Assembly (NCBI GenBank): GCA_963701265.1
Contig: OY969581.1
Coordinates: forward strand, 1,240,001 to 1,304,000
Length of the DNA stretch: 64,000 nt
Reading direction: 5' to 3'
From: VRUE01 sp963701265
GTDB lineage: Bacteria; Actinomycetota; Thermoleophilia; Solirubrobacterales; 70-9
A program made the position numbers and the translations under genes. Shown here piece by piece: positions 8,304 through 15,507 of the stretch; positions within the stretch are counted from its first letter, which is position 1, and each line of letters starts with the position of its first letter. The notes below the pieces were generated by a model. That model made no database searches, was not told the DNA's origin, and worked only from the letters and a program-made list of their open reading frames with translations.

Positions 8304-9506
8304 ATGGCGACCGTTCTCTGTGTTCTCTATGACGACCCAGCGGACGCTTACCCACCCGCTTACGCGCGCGACGAGGTGCCGAAGGTCGAGCGCTACCACG
8401 ACGGCCAGAGCACGCCGACACCCGAGGCGCTCGGCTTCAGGCCCGGCGAGCTGGTCGGCAGCGTCTCCGGTGAGCTGGGCCTGCGCGAGTTCCTCGAGGC
8501 GCGCGGCCACCGACTGATCGTCACCTCGGACAAGGACGGCCCGGACTCGGTCTTCGAGCGCGAGCTGCCGGAGGCGGAGGTCGTGATCTCCCAGCCGTTC
8601 TGGCCCGCCTACCTGACCGCCGAGCGCATCGCCAAGGCGCCGAAGCTGAAGCTGGCGCTGACCGCCGGCATCGGCTCAGACCACGTCGACCTGCAGGCGG
8701 CGATCGAGCACGGGCTGACGGTGGCCGAGGTGACCTACTCCAACAGCATCAGCGTCGCCGAGCACGTGGTGATGATGATCCTCGCCCTGGTTCGCAACTA
8801 CATCCCCTCCTACCAAGTCGTCGTCGACGGCGGTTGGAACATCGCCGACTGCATTTCGCGCTCCTATGACCTGGAGGGCATGCAGGTCGGCACGGTCGCC
8901 GCCGGGCGCATCGGCTCGGCCGTCCTGCGCCGGCTTGCGCCCTTCGAGGTCGGCCTGCACTACACCGATCGCCACCGCCTCCCGGCCGAGGTCGAGCGGG
9001 AGCTGAACGTCACCTTCCACCCAACCGTGGAGTCGATGGTGGAGGTGTGCGACGTGGTCACGATCAACGCGCCGCTGCATCCGGAGACCGAGAACCTCTT
9101 CGACGCGGAGATGCTGGCCAGGATGAAGCGGGGCTCCTACCTGATCAACACCGCCCGCGGCAAGATCTGCGATCGCGACGCGGTTGCGCAGGCGTGCGAG
9201 AGCGGCCAGCTCGCCGGCTACGCCGGCGATGTCTGGTTCCCGCAGCCGGCGCCGCGGGATCACCCCTGGCGCTCGATGCCCCACCATGGGATGACCCCGC
9301 ACACCTCCGGCACCAGCCTCTCGGCCCAGGCGCGCTACGCGGCCGGGACGCGCGAGATCCTCGAGTGTTGGCTCGAGGGGCGGCCGATCCGCGAGGAGTA
9401 CCTGATCGTCGACGGCGGCACGCTCGCCGGCGCCGGCGCGCACTCCTACAGCGAGGGAAACGCCACGGGCGGCTCCGAGGAAGCCGCCCGTTTCAAGGGC
9501 AGCTGA
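8304..9506 (+). CDS. fdh: NAD-dependent formate dehydrogenase
   Basis: This 400-residue D-2-hydroxyacid-dehydrogenase-fold enzyme closely follows metal-free formate dehydrogenases of methylotrophs. Visible signatures are QPFWPAYLTAERIAKAPKL, TAGIGSDHVDL, SNSISVAEHVV, the nucleotide loop VAAGRIG, NTARGKICDRDAV (catalytic Arg) and MTPHTSGTSLSAQARYAAG (catalytic His). The conserved C-terminal GNATGGSEEAARFK is present, so the protein is complete. The start is ATG 8304, nine bases after GGGAGG; the ATG at 8295 overlaps that site. It converts formate plus NAD+ to CO2 plus NADH, and with the class III dehydrogenase it can finish formaldehyde detoxification. Confidence 0.93.
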   Translation: MATVLCVLYDDPADAYPPAYARDEVPKVERYHDGQSTPTPEALGFRPGELVGSVSGELGLREFLEARGHRLIVTSDKDGPDSVFERELPEAEVVISQPFWPAYLTAERIAKAPKLKLALTAGIGSDHVDLQAAIEHGLTVAEVTYSNSISVAEHVVMMILALVRNYIPSYQVVVDGGWNIADCISRSYDLEGMQVGTVAAGRIGSAVLRRLAPFEVGLHYTDRHRLPAEVERELNVTFHPTVESMVEVCDVVTINAPLHPETENLFDAEMLARMKRGSYLINTARGKICDRDAVAQACESGQLAGYAGDVWFPQPAPRDHPWRSMPHHGMTPHTSGTSLSAQARYAAGTREILECWLEGRPIREEYLIVDGGTLAGAGAHSYSEGNATGGSEEAARFKGS

Positions 9507-9512
9507 CGCGGT

Positions 9513-9809
9513 CTAGTCGCGCTGCTCCAGCTCGCGCTCGCGCTCCTCGGCCTGGCGCTCGTTGAGCTCGGCCTCGGCTGCGGTCCTGCGGGCCCGCTCC
9601 TCTGCCAGCTCGGCCTCGTGACGGGCGCTGTCGGCCTGCTCGCGGCGATTCTCGGCCTGCTCGCGATGGTGCCCAACGTCATCGCGCAGGGCCTGGTTTT
9701 GCACCCGGCCGAGCTGCTGCTCGCGTTTGCGCCGCGAGGCGGCGGCGACCAGAGCGGCGACCACGACCAGTGCAACGACGATGATTACAACGATCAGAAC
9801 GGTGGACAT
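9513..9809 (-). CDS. Single-pass membrane protein with long coiled coil
   Basis: This is a 98-residue protein. Residues 3-25 are one hydrophobic helix (TVLIVVIIVVALVVVAALVAAA). The rest is Glu/Arg/Ala-rich heptad sequence (HHREQAENRREQADSARHEAELAEERARR) predicted to form a long coiled coil in the cytoplasm. The start at 9809 is supported by GAGGAGGG just upstream; the longer frame up to 9920 has no site. It converges on fdh with six bases between stops. No family function is known to me. Confidence 0.65.
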   Translation of the reverse strand: MSTVLIVVIIVVALVVVAALVAAASRRKREQQLGRVQNQALRDDVGHHREQAENRREQADSARHEAELAEERARRTAAEAELNERQAEERERELEQRD

Positions 9810-9938
9810 CGAATTCCCTCCTCGGGCTTGGATCAATTCCTCTAACCGGCTCCGAGGTACCCGCAGGCCAGTGGCGGAAACGCCGGGCCGAAACGCCTGA
9901 TGCGTTCGGCAAGGCGCCAAACGGGTACGGATGGCCCT

Positions 9939-10379
9939 ATGCCGGAGAGCGAAGAGAGACTTGACGAGGCCGAGGCGATAAAGCGCCTGAACAAGGCGCT
10001 GAGCTGCCAGTACCGCTCCGCCCTGCAGTACTCGATCGTCGCCTCAAGTCTGGTCGGCCTCGAGGCCCAGGGCCTCGCCGGGGTGCTGACCGGCTACGGC
10101 GACGAGGAGCTGAGCGATGCCCGTGAGCTGGTCGAGAAGATCGTCTCCTTCGACGGCGAGCCGACCACCGAGGTCGCCGAGTTGCGCTACACGCGCGGCA
10201 GCGAAGACGCGCTCGGCTGGCTGCTGCGCTGCGAGGAAGAGGCGATCGAGTCCTTGCAGGAGGCAATCGAGCCGACCGGCCGCGAGGGCCGTTCCGAGGC
10301 GCTGGAGCACATGCTCGAGCACCAGATCATGCGCAAGCAGCGCCAGGCGGATTTCTTGAAGCGGGCCCTCAGCTCTTAG
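9939..10379 (+). CDS. Ferritin-like (bacterioferritin-type) four-helix protein
   Basis: This 146-residue, mostly helical protein has ferritin-like carboxylate spacing: ALSCQYRSALQYSIVASSL in helix 1, YGDEELSDARELVEKI in helix 2, LLRCEEEAIESLQEAIE in helix 3 and LEHMLEHQIMRKQRQADFL in helix 4. Several positions fit the E...E..H metal ligands of bacterioferritin and Dps relatives, but the usual helix 1 Glu is replaced by Gln, so the di-iron site may be incomplete. I use ATG 9939; an upstream in-frame ATG at 9900 would add a non-helical extension. It may serve iron storage or oxidative protection. Confidence 0.7.
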   Translation: MPESEERLDEAEAIKRLNKALSCQYRSALQYSIVASSLVGLEAQGLAGVLTGYGDEELSDARELVEKIVSFDGEPTTEVAELRYTRGSEDALGWLLRCEEEAIESLQEAIEPTGREGRSEALEHMLEHQIMRKQRQADFLKRALSS

Positions 10380-10500
10380 CCGCCGAGGGTTCGGAGCTCG
10401 GTCGTCGGGTAGCTGTAGTCCGTAGCGCGAATTGCCTCAAGGGAAGCGTCGGCCGTCAGCCGGACCTTCACGGGCTCCAACTGACGACGAGAGGATTTGC

Positions 10501-10983
10501 ATGGCTGATTTGACGACGCTGGAGGAGAAGCTGGCCGAGGTGACGGGGCTGGCCGCTGCCGCCCAGGAGGCAACGGAGAAAGTCGAGTCGCTGCTGGACG
10601 GCGGCTCGCTGGCCGAGAAGCTGCGCGAGATGCGCGAGGAGGCGGAGGAGACGGAAAGCCGCTGCCTGCAGCTGGCCGGTGAGCGCAACGGCAAGAAGAC
10701 CGCGATCGAGGAGAAGGCCCGCGAAACCAAGAGCGAGGCCTCGGAGATGATGCGGACCTACCTCGGCGAGGACGCCGATGAGCTCGATGGCTTCGAGTTC
10801 CTGACCATGGCCGAGGCTGGCGAGGTTGGCCACTGGGCGATCCTCGGCAAGCTGAACGAGACTGCTAGGGAGGACGCCGTCCAGGAGCTGGTCGACTGGG
10901 CGCTGCCGATCCAGGAGCGCCACCTGGTCACGGTCCGCGACGGCTCGCTGGAGCTGGCGGCCGAGGAGGACCCGAACGCCTAA
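10501..10983 (+). CDS. Helical hypothetical protein
   Basis: This 160-residue acidic, helical protein starts at ATG 10501 after GAGAGGATTTGC. The N-terminal half is coiled-coil-like (EEKLAEVTGLAAAAQEATEKVESLL). The C-terminal half has AEAGEVGHWAILGKLNE and ALPIQERHLVTV, where Glu and His residues are spaced like those of ferritin-like proteins. It lies between a ferritin-like gene and topoisomerase IB in one direction. I do not recognise a named family; a four-helix, possibly metal-binding fold is a guess. Confidence 0.6.
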   Translation: MADLTTLEEKLAEVTGLAAAAQEATEKVESLLDGGSLAEKLREMREEAEETESRCLQLAGERNGKKTAIEEKARETKSEASEMMRTYLGEDADELDGFEFLTMAEAGEVGHWAILGKLNETAREDAVQELVDWALPIQERHLVTVRDGSLELAAEEDPNA

Positions 10984-11004
10984 AGCGTTCCGGGTGGGAC
11001 GCGC

Positions 11005-12021
11005 ATGAGTGGCACGGTCCGATCGCGGCGACTGCGGCGATCGGACTGTGCCGGCGAGGGCATCGGCCGCCGCCGCCGTGGCCGTAGCTTCTCCTACCTG
11101 GACGCCGACGGTGAGAGTGTCGAAGACGCCGAGACCCTGGAGCGGATCGCCGAGCTGGCGATCCCGCCCGCCTGGCAGGAGGTGTGGGTTTGCCCCGATC
11201 CGTACGGGCACATCCAGGCGACCGGGATCGACGCCGCCGGACGCAAGCAGTACCTCTACCACTCGCGTTGGCAGCAGCGCCGGGCCGAGCGCAAGTTCGA
11301 GACCGTGCGCGAGTTCGCCGCCGCCCTGCCGCGCCTGCGGCGCGCCGTCACCGCCGATCTGAAGCGCCAGGGGATGCCGCGCGAGCGGGCCCTGGCCTGC
11401 GCCGTGCGCCTGCTCGACCTCGGCTTCTTCCGCATTGGCGGTGAGACCTACGCCGAGGAAAACGAGAGCTACGGGCTGGCGACGATCCGGCGCGAGCACG
11501 TCACCGTCAGTGACGGTGAGGCGGTCTTCGACTTCCCCGCCAAGAGCGGCCAGCGCCGCGTGCAGTCGATCCGCGACCCGGCCGCGATTCGTGCAATCGA
11601 AGCGATGCGCCGTCGCCGCGGTGGTCCCGAGGACCTGCTCGCCTGGCGCGAGGGCAAGGAGTGGCGCGACGTCCACTCCGATGATGTCAACGCCTACATC
11701 CAGGCGAAGATCGGCGAGCGATTCTCGGCCAAGGACTTCCGTACCTGGCACGGCACCGTGCTCGCCGCGGTCGAGCTTGCCGGTGAGCCGGTGCCCGATT
11801 CCGAAGCCGCTGCCAAGCGCTCGGTCTCCGCCGCGGTCGGCCGTGTGGCCGAGGCGCTCGGCAACACGCCGGCGGTATGCCGCCGCTCCTACGTCGATCC
11901 GCGGGTGCTCGACCGCTTCCGCGACGGCGAGCAGATCCGACCGACGGCAAACGCCAACAGCAAGCTCAGCGCCAAGCGCCGGGCGAAGATCGAGCGCGAA
12001 GTCCTGCGCCTGGTCTCCTGA
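11005..12021 (+). CDS. DNA topoisomerase IB
   Basis: This 338-residue enzyme is of the size usual for bacterial poxvirus-like topoisomerase IB. Family blocks are clear: IPPAWQEVWVCPDPYGHIQATGID, YHSRWQQRRAERKF, LLDLGFFRIGGETYAEENESYGLATIRREHV and KDFRTWHGTVLAA. The catalytic tyrosine is Tyr296 in RRSYVDPRVLDRF. It relaxes supercoils by forming a 3'-phosphotyrosine link, without ATP. In actinobacteria it often sits near stress or repair genes, as here. Its 3' end overlaps the convergent DCC-family gene by up to 133 bases. Confidence 0.92.
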   Translation: MSGTVRSRRLRRSDCAGEGIGRRRRGRSFSYLDADGESVEDAETLERIAELAIPPAWQEVWVCPDPYGHIQATGIDAAGRKQYLYHSRWQQRRAERKFETVREFAAALPRLRRAVTADLKRQGMPRERALACAVRLLDLGFFRIGGETYAEENESYGLATIRREHVTVSDGEAVFDFPAKSGQRRVQSIRDPAAIRAIEAMRRRRGGPEDLLAWREGKEWRDVHSDDVNAYIQAKIGERFSAKDFRTWHGTVLAAVELAGEPVPDSEAAAKRSVSAAVGRVAEALGNTPAVCRRSYVDPRVLDRFRDGEQIRPTANANSKLSAKRRAKIEREVLRLVS

Positions 12022-12392
12022 GGGCCGACGGCGCAGGCGGGCGTGCCGCCGGGCAGGCGGTGACGGTTGTCGGCGACCAGCCGGTAGGTGGATGCGGCAA
12101 TTGGCGAGAGGCCGGGGGAGAGCAGCGCCCGGCCGGCAAGCGCCCAGATCCCGCCGGCTGTACTCAGCGCCGCCGCGATTGCCTCGTGGCCAGAGCGAAC
12201 CGTGCCGTCGATCTCGACCCACTGCACGGCTGCGGACGCCCGCTCCTCGGTCAGTCCCAACCCGGCCAGGTCGGTCAGTTGCCAGGCGACGATCTCCGCC
12301 TCCGGGCCGATCCTTTCCAGGAGGCGGACGCACGTGGTGCAGAAGGCGCAGTCGCCGTCGTAGACGAGCACCGGATGCGCTCGGGCGACCAT
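11889..12392 (-). CDS. DCC-family thiol-disulfide oxidoreductase-like protein with unusual C-terminal extension
   Basis: This is a 167-residue frame. The first 121 or so residues are a normal DCC domain: VLVYDGDCAFCTTCVRLLERI holds the D-C-x-x-C core (DGDCAFC), and RLVADNRHRLPGGTPAC is the usual C-terminal signature. Family members normally stop there, but here the frame continues about 45 residues, Arg/Ser-rich and antisense to topoisomerase IB. The stop was probably lost. The start is next to the end of the tetR-type gene (one base apart), so the two are likely co-transcribed. Redox function is inferred from the CxxC; the partner is unknown. Confidence 0.78.
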   Translation of the reverse strand: MVARAHPVLVYDGDCAFCTTCVRLLERIGPEAEIVAWQLTDLAGLGLTEERASAAVQWVEIDGTVRSGHEAIAAALSTAGGIWALAGRALLSPGLSPIAASTYRLVADNRHRLPGGTPACAVGPQETRRRTSRSIFARRLALSLLLAFAVGRICSPSRKRSSTRGST

Positions 12393-12393
12393 C

Positions 12394-12948
12394 TCAGTCC
12401 CACGACTCGCTGAGCAGGCGGTCGATCGCCAGTTGCAGGACTTCGGCCCGCGACTTGTCGCCGTGCTTGGCGGTGATGAAGTAACTGCCGATGAAGAGCG
12501 AGAAGGCCAGCATGCTGCGGGCCTCGACCTCGTTCTCCTCAGCGCAGAACCCACCGAACAGCGAGCGCAGGTACTCCATCCGCCGGCTGTCGATCCGGCG
12601 CAGGCGTTTGGCCACCTCGCGGTCGCGGCGGGCCCAGTCCCGCAGCGCCAGCTCGACGGCGAAGTCGACCTGCGGCGCCAGTTCAAAGAGCTGCTGCAGC
12701 TTTGCCCTCGGCTCCGCCGGCGTGCTCTCGAGGTTGGCGATGACGTCCCCGACGACGGTCCTCTCCCAGCTGTCGAGCATCTCGTCGAGCAGCGCCTGGC
12801 GGTCTTTGAAGTGCCAGTAGAAGCCACCCTTGGAGACCCCGAGGGAGGCGGCCAGTGCCTCGACCCGAACAGCCTCCGGACCGCCGGCGCCAAGCGCCTG
12901 CTGGGCTGCCTCGATCCAGGCGCTGCGTGGGGTTCTGACGTGGGCCAC
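12394..12948 (-). CDS. TetR/AcrR-family transcriptional regulator
   Basis: This is a 184-residue protein. The N-terminal helix-turn-helix is clear (VRVEALAASLGVSKGGFYWHFKDRQALLDEML, about residues 27-58). The C-terminal helical domain would bind a small ligand. It is divergent from the DUF2867 gene. The 87-base gap contains two palindromes of the same consensus (ATACGNCANCGTAT), one 10 bases before this start codon and one over the likely start site of the neighbour. It probably represses both itself with the DCC gene and the divergent gene. The inducer is unknown. Confidence 0.9.
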   Translation of the reverse strand: MAHVRTPRSAWIEAAQQALGAGGPEAVRVEALAASLGVSKGGFYWHFKDRQALLDEMLDSWERTVVGDVIANLESTPAEPRAKLQQLFELAPQVDFAVELALRDWARRDREVAKRLRRIDSRRMEYLRSLFGGFCAEENEVEARSMLAFSLFIGSYFITAKHGDKSRAEVLQLAIDRLLSESWD

Positions 12949-12957
12949 GGCCTATCT

Positions 12958-12971
12958 ATACGGCACCGTAT
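12958..12971. promoter_or_regulatory. Putative TetR operator 1
   Basis: The 14-base palindrome ATACGGCACCGTAT has six-base arms around a CA centre. It lies 10 bases upstream of the tetR-type start codon and abuts the TTGACA -35 box of the divergent promoter. It matches operator 2 at ATACG-CA-CGTAT, so one regulator dimer probably recognises both. Confidence 0.7.
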
Positions 12972-12999
12972 TGACAGATGCAAGCGGCGGTGTTAAAGA
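12971..12999 (+). promoter_or_regulatory. Sigma70-type promoter for the DUF2867 gene
   Basis: A perfect TTGACA at 12971-12976 is followed after 17 bases by TAAAGA at 12994-12999. The -10 match is only partial. The start point would fall inside operator 2, the classical arrangement for steric repression. Confidence 0.6.
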
Positions 13000-13021
13000 T
13001 CCATACGACATCGTATGGATC
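12998..13021. promoter_or_regulatory. Putative TetR operator 2
   Basis: This is a perfect 24-base inverted repeat with 11-base arms (GATCCATACGA / TCGTATGGATC) around CA. It overlaps the predicted transcription start of the rightward gene, and it covers the in-frame ATG at 13015, which argues for the later start at 13036. Confidence 0.75.
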
Positions 13022-13035
13022 GAAAGGAGACCGAC

Positions 13036-13665
13036 ATGAGGCTTCCGAACGAGGCGCACGAATCTCGCCCCTGGCGCATCCGCGAGATCGTCCCGGACTT
13101 CAAGCTGGAGGACGTCTGGGCACTGCCCGTACGCGGCGGTGCGGAGGACTTCCCGGCATTGCTCGAGCTGATGGCTTCCGCCGATCCCGCCAACGCGGAC
13201 TCGCTGCCGACCCGCTTCCTCTGGCGCCTCCGCGATCGCCTCGGCAAGTGGTTTGACCTCGGTGAGATCTCGGCCCCGGCCGAGGAGGGCAACGGCTCGG
13301 ACAGGTTGCCGATCCCGGGAACGGAGGAGACCTCACTGCGCGCCCGGCTGCCGGAGGACCTGCGCGGGACAGTGTCGGACGTGGACTTTGGCTCCCTCCC
13401 GTTCGTGCCGCTCTACCTGACCGATGACGAGTTTGCCGCGGAGGTGTCGAACCGGACCATGCACGGCGTGATGCACGCTGCCTGGGCCGAGCAGGGCGAA
13501 GGTCGCTATCAGGCGCAGATGGCGGTCTACGTCAAGACACACGGCCGCTTCGGGGAGGCGTACATGCTGCTGATCAAGCCGTTCCGCCACCTGATCGTCT
13601 ATCCGGCGCTGATGAAGCAGACCGAACGGATGTGGAATGAACGCTGGCGGGCTACGCCCGCCTAG
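13036..13665 (+). CDS. DUF2867 domain protein
   Basis: This is a 209-residue soluble protein. It starts MRLPNEAHESRPWRIREIVPDF and has the DUF2867 blocks (PTRFLWRLRDRLGKWFDL, VPLYLTDDEFAAEVSNRTMHGVMHAAW, LLIKPFRHLIVYPALMK). DUF2867 domains also occur fused to NAD(P)-binding oxidoreductases; the function is unknown. ATG 13036 is preceded by GAAAGGAG. The gene is controlled by a promoter overlapped by two palindromes likely bound by the divergent TetR-type regulator. It converges with tatC with a 4-base overlap. Confidence 0.82.
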   Translation: MRLPNEAHESRPWRIREIVPDFKLEDVWALPVRGGAEDFPALLELMASADPANADSLPTRFLWRLRDRLGKWFDLGEISAPAEEGNGSDRLPIPGTEETSLRARLPEDLRGTVSDVDFGSLPFVPLYLTDDEFAAEVSNRTMHGVMHAAWAEQGEGRYQAQMAVYVKTHGRFGEAYMLLIKPFRHLIVYPALMKQTERMWNERWRATPA

Positions 13666-14429
13666 GGCTTCTCGGCCGCGGGCTCGCTGAGCGGCGTCGC
13701 GCCCGGCTCGCCGAAGGCGCGGGCGAGGACGATGCTGAGCTCATAGAGGGCGATCAGCGGCGCGGTCTCGAGCAGCATCGAGACCGGGTCGACTCCCGGC
13801 AGGGCAGCGGCGACGACCGCGCAGCCGAGGTAGGCGTAGCGGCGGTTCTGCTGCAGCTGGCGCACCTTGACGATGCCCAGGCGGGTCACGGCGAGGACGC
13901 CGACCGGCACCTGGAAGACGATGCCGCAGGCGAGCAGGGTGGTGCCGAAGAAGCTGTAGTACTCGCGGGCGCGGACCTGGATGTTGAACTGCGAGTCGTT
14001 GAAGTTGAGCAGGAACTGGGTCGCCGCCGGCAGCACGACGAAGTAGCCGAAGGCGATCCCGGCGATGAAGAGGACCGGGACCAGGAGCAGCAGCGGCCCG
14101 ACGCTGCGCCGCTGCTGGCGGCTGAATGCCGGCAGAACGTAGGCATAGACCTGGTAGAGGATGATCGGCAGCGAGAGCACGAAGGCGCCGTAGGCGGCGA
14201 CCGTCATCGTCGTCGTGAAGGGCTCGCTGACCCCCAGCGTCAGCAGCTGGCTGTGACCCGGGGGCAGCGGCGCGTTGGCCAGTTCGATCAGCAGCTCGTT
14301 CTGCCAGAAGCAGAGCGCCAGGGCAACGCCGAAAACGGTGAGCGAGACGACGACGCGCGCGCGCAGCTCGTCGAGGTGCTCGACCAGGCTCACCTCGTCC
14401 TCGTATGAGATCGCTTTCACGCGGCGCAT
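13662..14429 (-). CDS. tatC: Sec-independent protein translocase TatC
   Basis: This 255-residue protein has six membrane helices. The family signature is visible at the N-terminus (SLVEHLDELRARVVVSL), with F..P in VSEPFTTTMTVAAYGAF, YQVYAYVLPAFSRQQRR and FGYFVVLPAATQFLLNF following. It is the membrane receptor for twin-arginine signal peptides. I start at ATG 14429; the open frame further upstream overlaps tatA and lacks family similarity. tatA lies 10 bases upstream on the same strand, so the two form a minimal two-gene Tat operon without tatB. Confidence 0.93.
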   Translation of the reverse strand: MRRVKAISYEDEVSLVEHLDELRARVVVSLTVFGVALALCFWQNELLIELANAPLPPGHSQLLTLGVSEPFTTTMTVAAYGAFVLSLPIILYQVYAYVLPAFSRQQRRSVGPLLLLVPVLFIAGIAFGYFVVLPAATQFLLNFNDSQFNIQVRAREYYSFFGTTLLACGIVFQVPVGVLAVTRLGIVKVRQLQQNRRYAYLGCAVVAAALPGVDPVSMLLETAPLIALYELSIVLARAFGEPGATPLSEPAAEKP

Positions 14430-14439
14430 CGTCTCTGGC

Positions 14440-14679
14440 TCAGGCTTGTGAGTTGGCGGCGGCGTCGGCTTTCGTTGCCGGGCCCTGGGCGACCACGACG
14501 GGCGGTTGGTCGACGGCGATCGGGGTCTCCTCATCCGAGTGATCGCCGCTCACCGAGCCACGGAACTCGCGGATCCCTTTGCCGACCGACTTGCCCAGCT
14601 CGGGCAGGCGTTTGGGCCCGAAGACGACGAGGGCGATGACGAGGACGATGATGATCTCCATTGGTCCGATGTTTGGCAC
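14440..14679 (-). CDS. tatA: Twin-arginine translocase subunit TatA
   Basis: This is a 79-residue protein with one short membrane helix (MEIIIVLVIALVVFGPKRLPELGKSVGKGIREFRG). The FGPKRLPELG hinge and the following amphipathic helix are diagnostic of TatA. The tail is acidic and Ala-rich. It oligomerises to form the export pore with TatC, whose gene starts 10 bases downstream. With no tatB visible, this protein may serve both roles, as in many Gram-positives. Confidence 0.93.
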   Translation of the reverse strand: MPNIGPMEIIIVLVIALVVFGPKRLPELGKSVGKGIREFRGSVSGDHSDEETPIAVDQPPVVVAQGPATKADAAANSQA

Positions 14680-14708
14680 GGTGTGCCTCCAGTCCTGGTT
14701 GCGAGGGG

Positions 14709-15434
14709 TTACTTGAGGAAGCCTGTCTTTTCGACGGCCTTGAGCACTTCGCCTGCGGTGAACGGCGTGTCGAAGGGGCCGTCGGGCGTGATCCCGGAGG
14801 GCTTTCCGCTCAGCAGCAGGCCGGCCACTGAGGCGTGACGAGCCTCGATCGACCAGATCGAGAGCGCCGCGGCGATGTAGGCCGGGCTGGCGATGTTGAG
14901 CGCCTGACCGGAGTAGGCGTGGACACCGGTGTTCTCCAGGGCGACGGCGGTCTTTATGAACGACGCCTCGCTGGATGTGGTGCTGCCGAAATCGACTTTC
15001 GGCGCGGCGATCGCCTTCGAGCCGAGGGCCTTCTTGAGGAAGGCGACGTGGGCGTTCTCGTCGACCGTCACCGTCTTCAGGAAGACCTGGGTCTGCTTGT
15101 CCTTGATGAATTTGCTCTTCGCCTGGTTGGCGGTCGCCTCGTTGTAGAAGGCGGCCTCGAGGTACTCCAGGGTGAGGGCGAAGTTGAGGATGCCGACGTC
15201 GCCTTTGCCGAACGAGGCGGGCGGGCGACCCTTGCCACCCTTGGCCAGGGCGGCGGCGGGAGTGAGGGCACCGAGCAGGGCGCCGCTGCCGACGACCGCA
15301 CCGCCGGCCAGGCCGGCCTTCTTCAGGAAGCCGAGCCGGGTATCACCGTCGCTGAGAGATTCGGAAGCGTCGTCGGCCGCTTGGCGGACGACATCGTCGA
15401 CGTTGGTCTGTTTGAGGGTTGCATCCGGTTCCAT
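14709..15434 (-). CDS. Exported ferritin-like domain protein
   Basis: This is a 241-residue protein. After a polar N-terminus, residues 33-65 form an export-type segment (TRLGFLKKAGLAGGAVVGSGALLGALTPAAALA). It resembles a Tat signal with Leu in place of the second Arg. The mature part is a ferritin-like bundle (ILNFALTLEYLEAAFYNEA, ENAHVAFLKKALG, IWSIEARHASVAGLLL) of the type seen in desiccation-related proteins. AAAGGAG precedes the ATG at 15434. The gene lies just upstream of tatA-tatC on the same strand, which fits Tat export. Metal binding and enzymatic role are untested in most relatives. Confidence 0.82.
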   Translation of the reverse strand: MEPDATLKQTNVDDVVRQAADDASESLSDGDTRLGFLKKAGLAGGAVVGSGALLGALTPAAALAKGGKGRPPASFGKGDVGILNFALTLEYLEAAFYNEATANQAKSKFIKDKQTQVFLKTVTVDENAHVAFLKKALGSKAIAAPKVDFGSTTSSEASFIKTAVALENTGVHAYSGQALNIASPAYIAAALSIWSIEARHASVAGLLLSGKPSGITPDGPFDTPFTAGEVLKAVEKTGFLK

Positions 15435-15507
15435 AGCGCGCTCCTTTGAAGGGGTTTGGTCCCAGTAACGGGGTGCCCCACCGTCCGGATCACTCGGCGG
15501 GCGATCT

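Noticed and set aside
9465..9491. Perfect 10-base hairpin followed by TTTC at the end of fdh, looking like a terminator
   Set aside because: It lies inside the codons for the conserved GNATGGSEEAARFK C-terminus of formate dehydrogenases, so protein constraint explains it; weak as a terminator call.
10376..10573. Leftward 65-residue frame between the ferritin-like and helical protein genes
   Set aside because: Its N-terminal half is antisense to the start of the next gene, no ribosome-binding site is seen, and composition is Pro/Arg-rich; insufficient support.
10468..12333. 621-residue antisense open frame over the helical protein and topoisomerase IB
   Set aside because: GC-rich codon bias leaves antisense frames open; no recognisable motifs, and the sense frames are clear genes.
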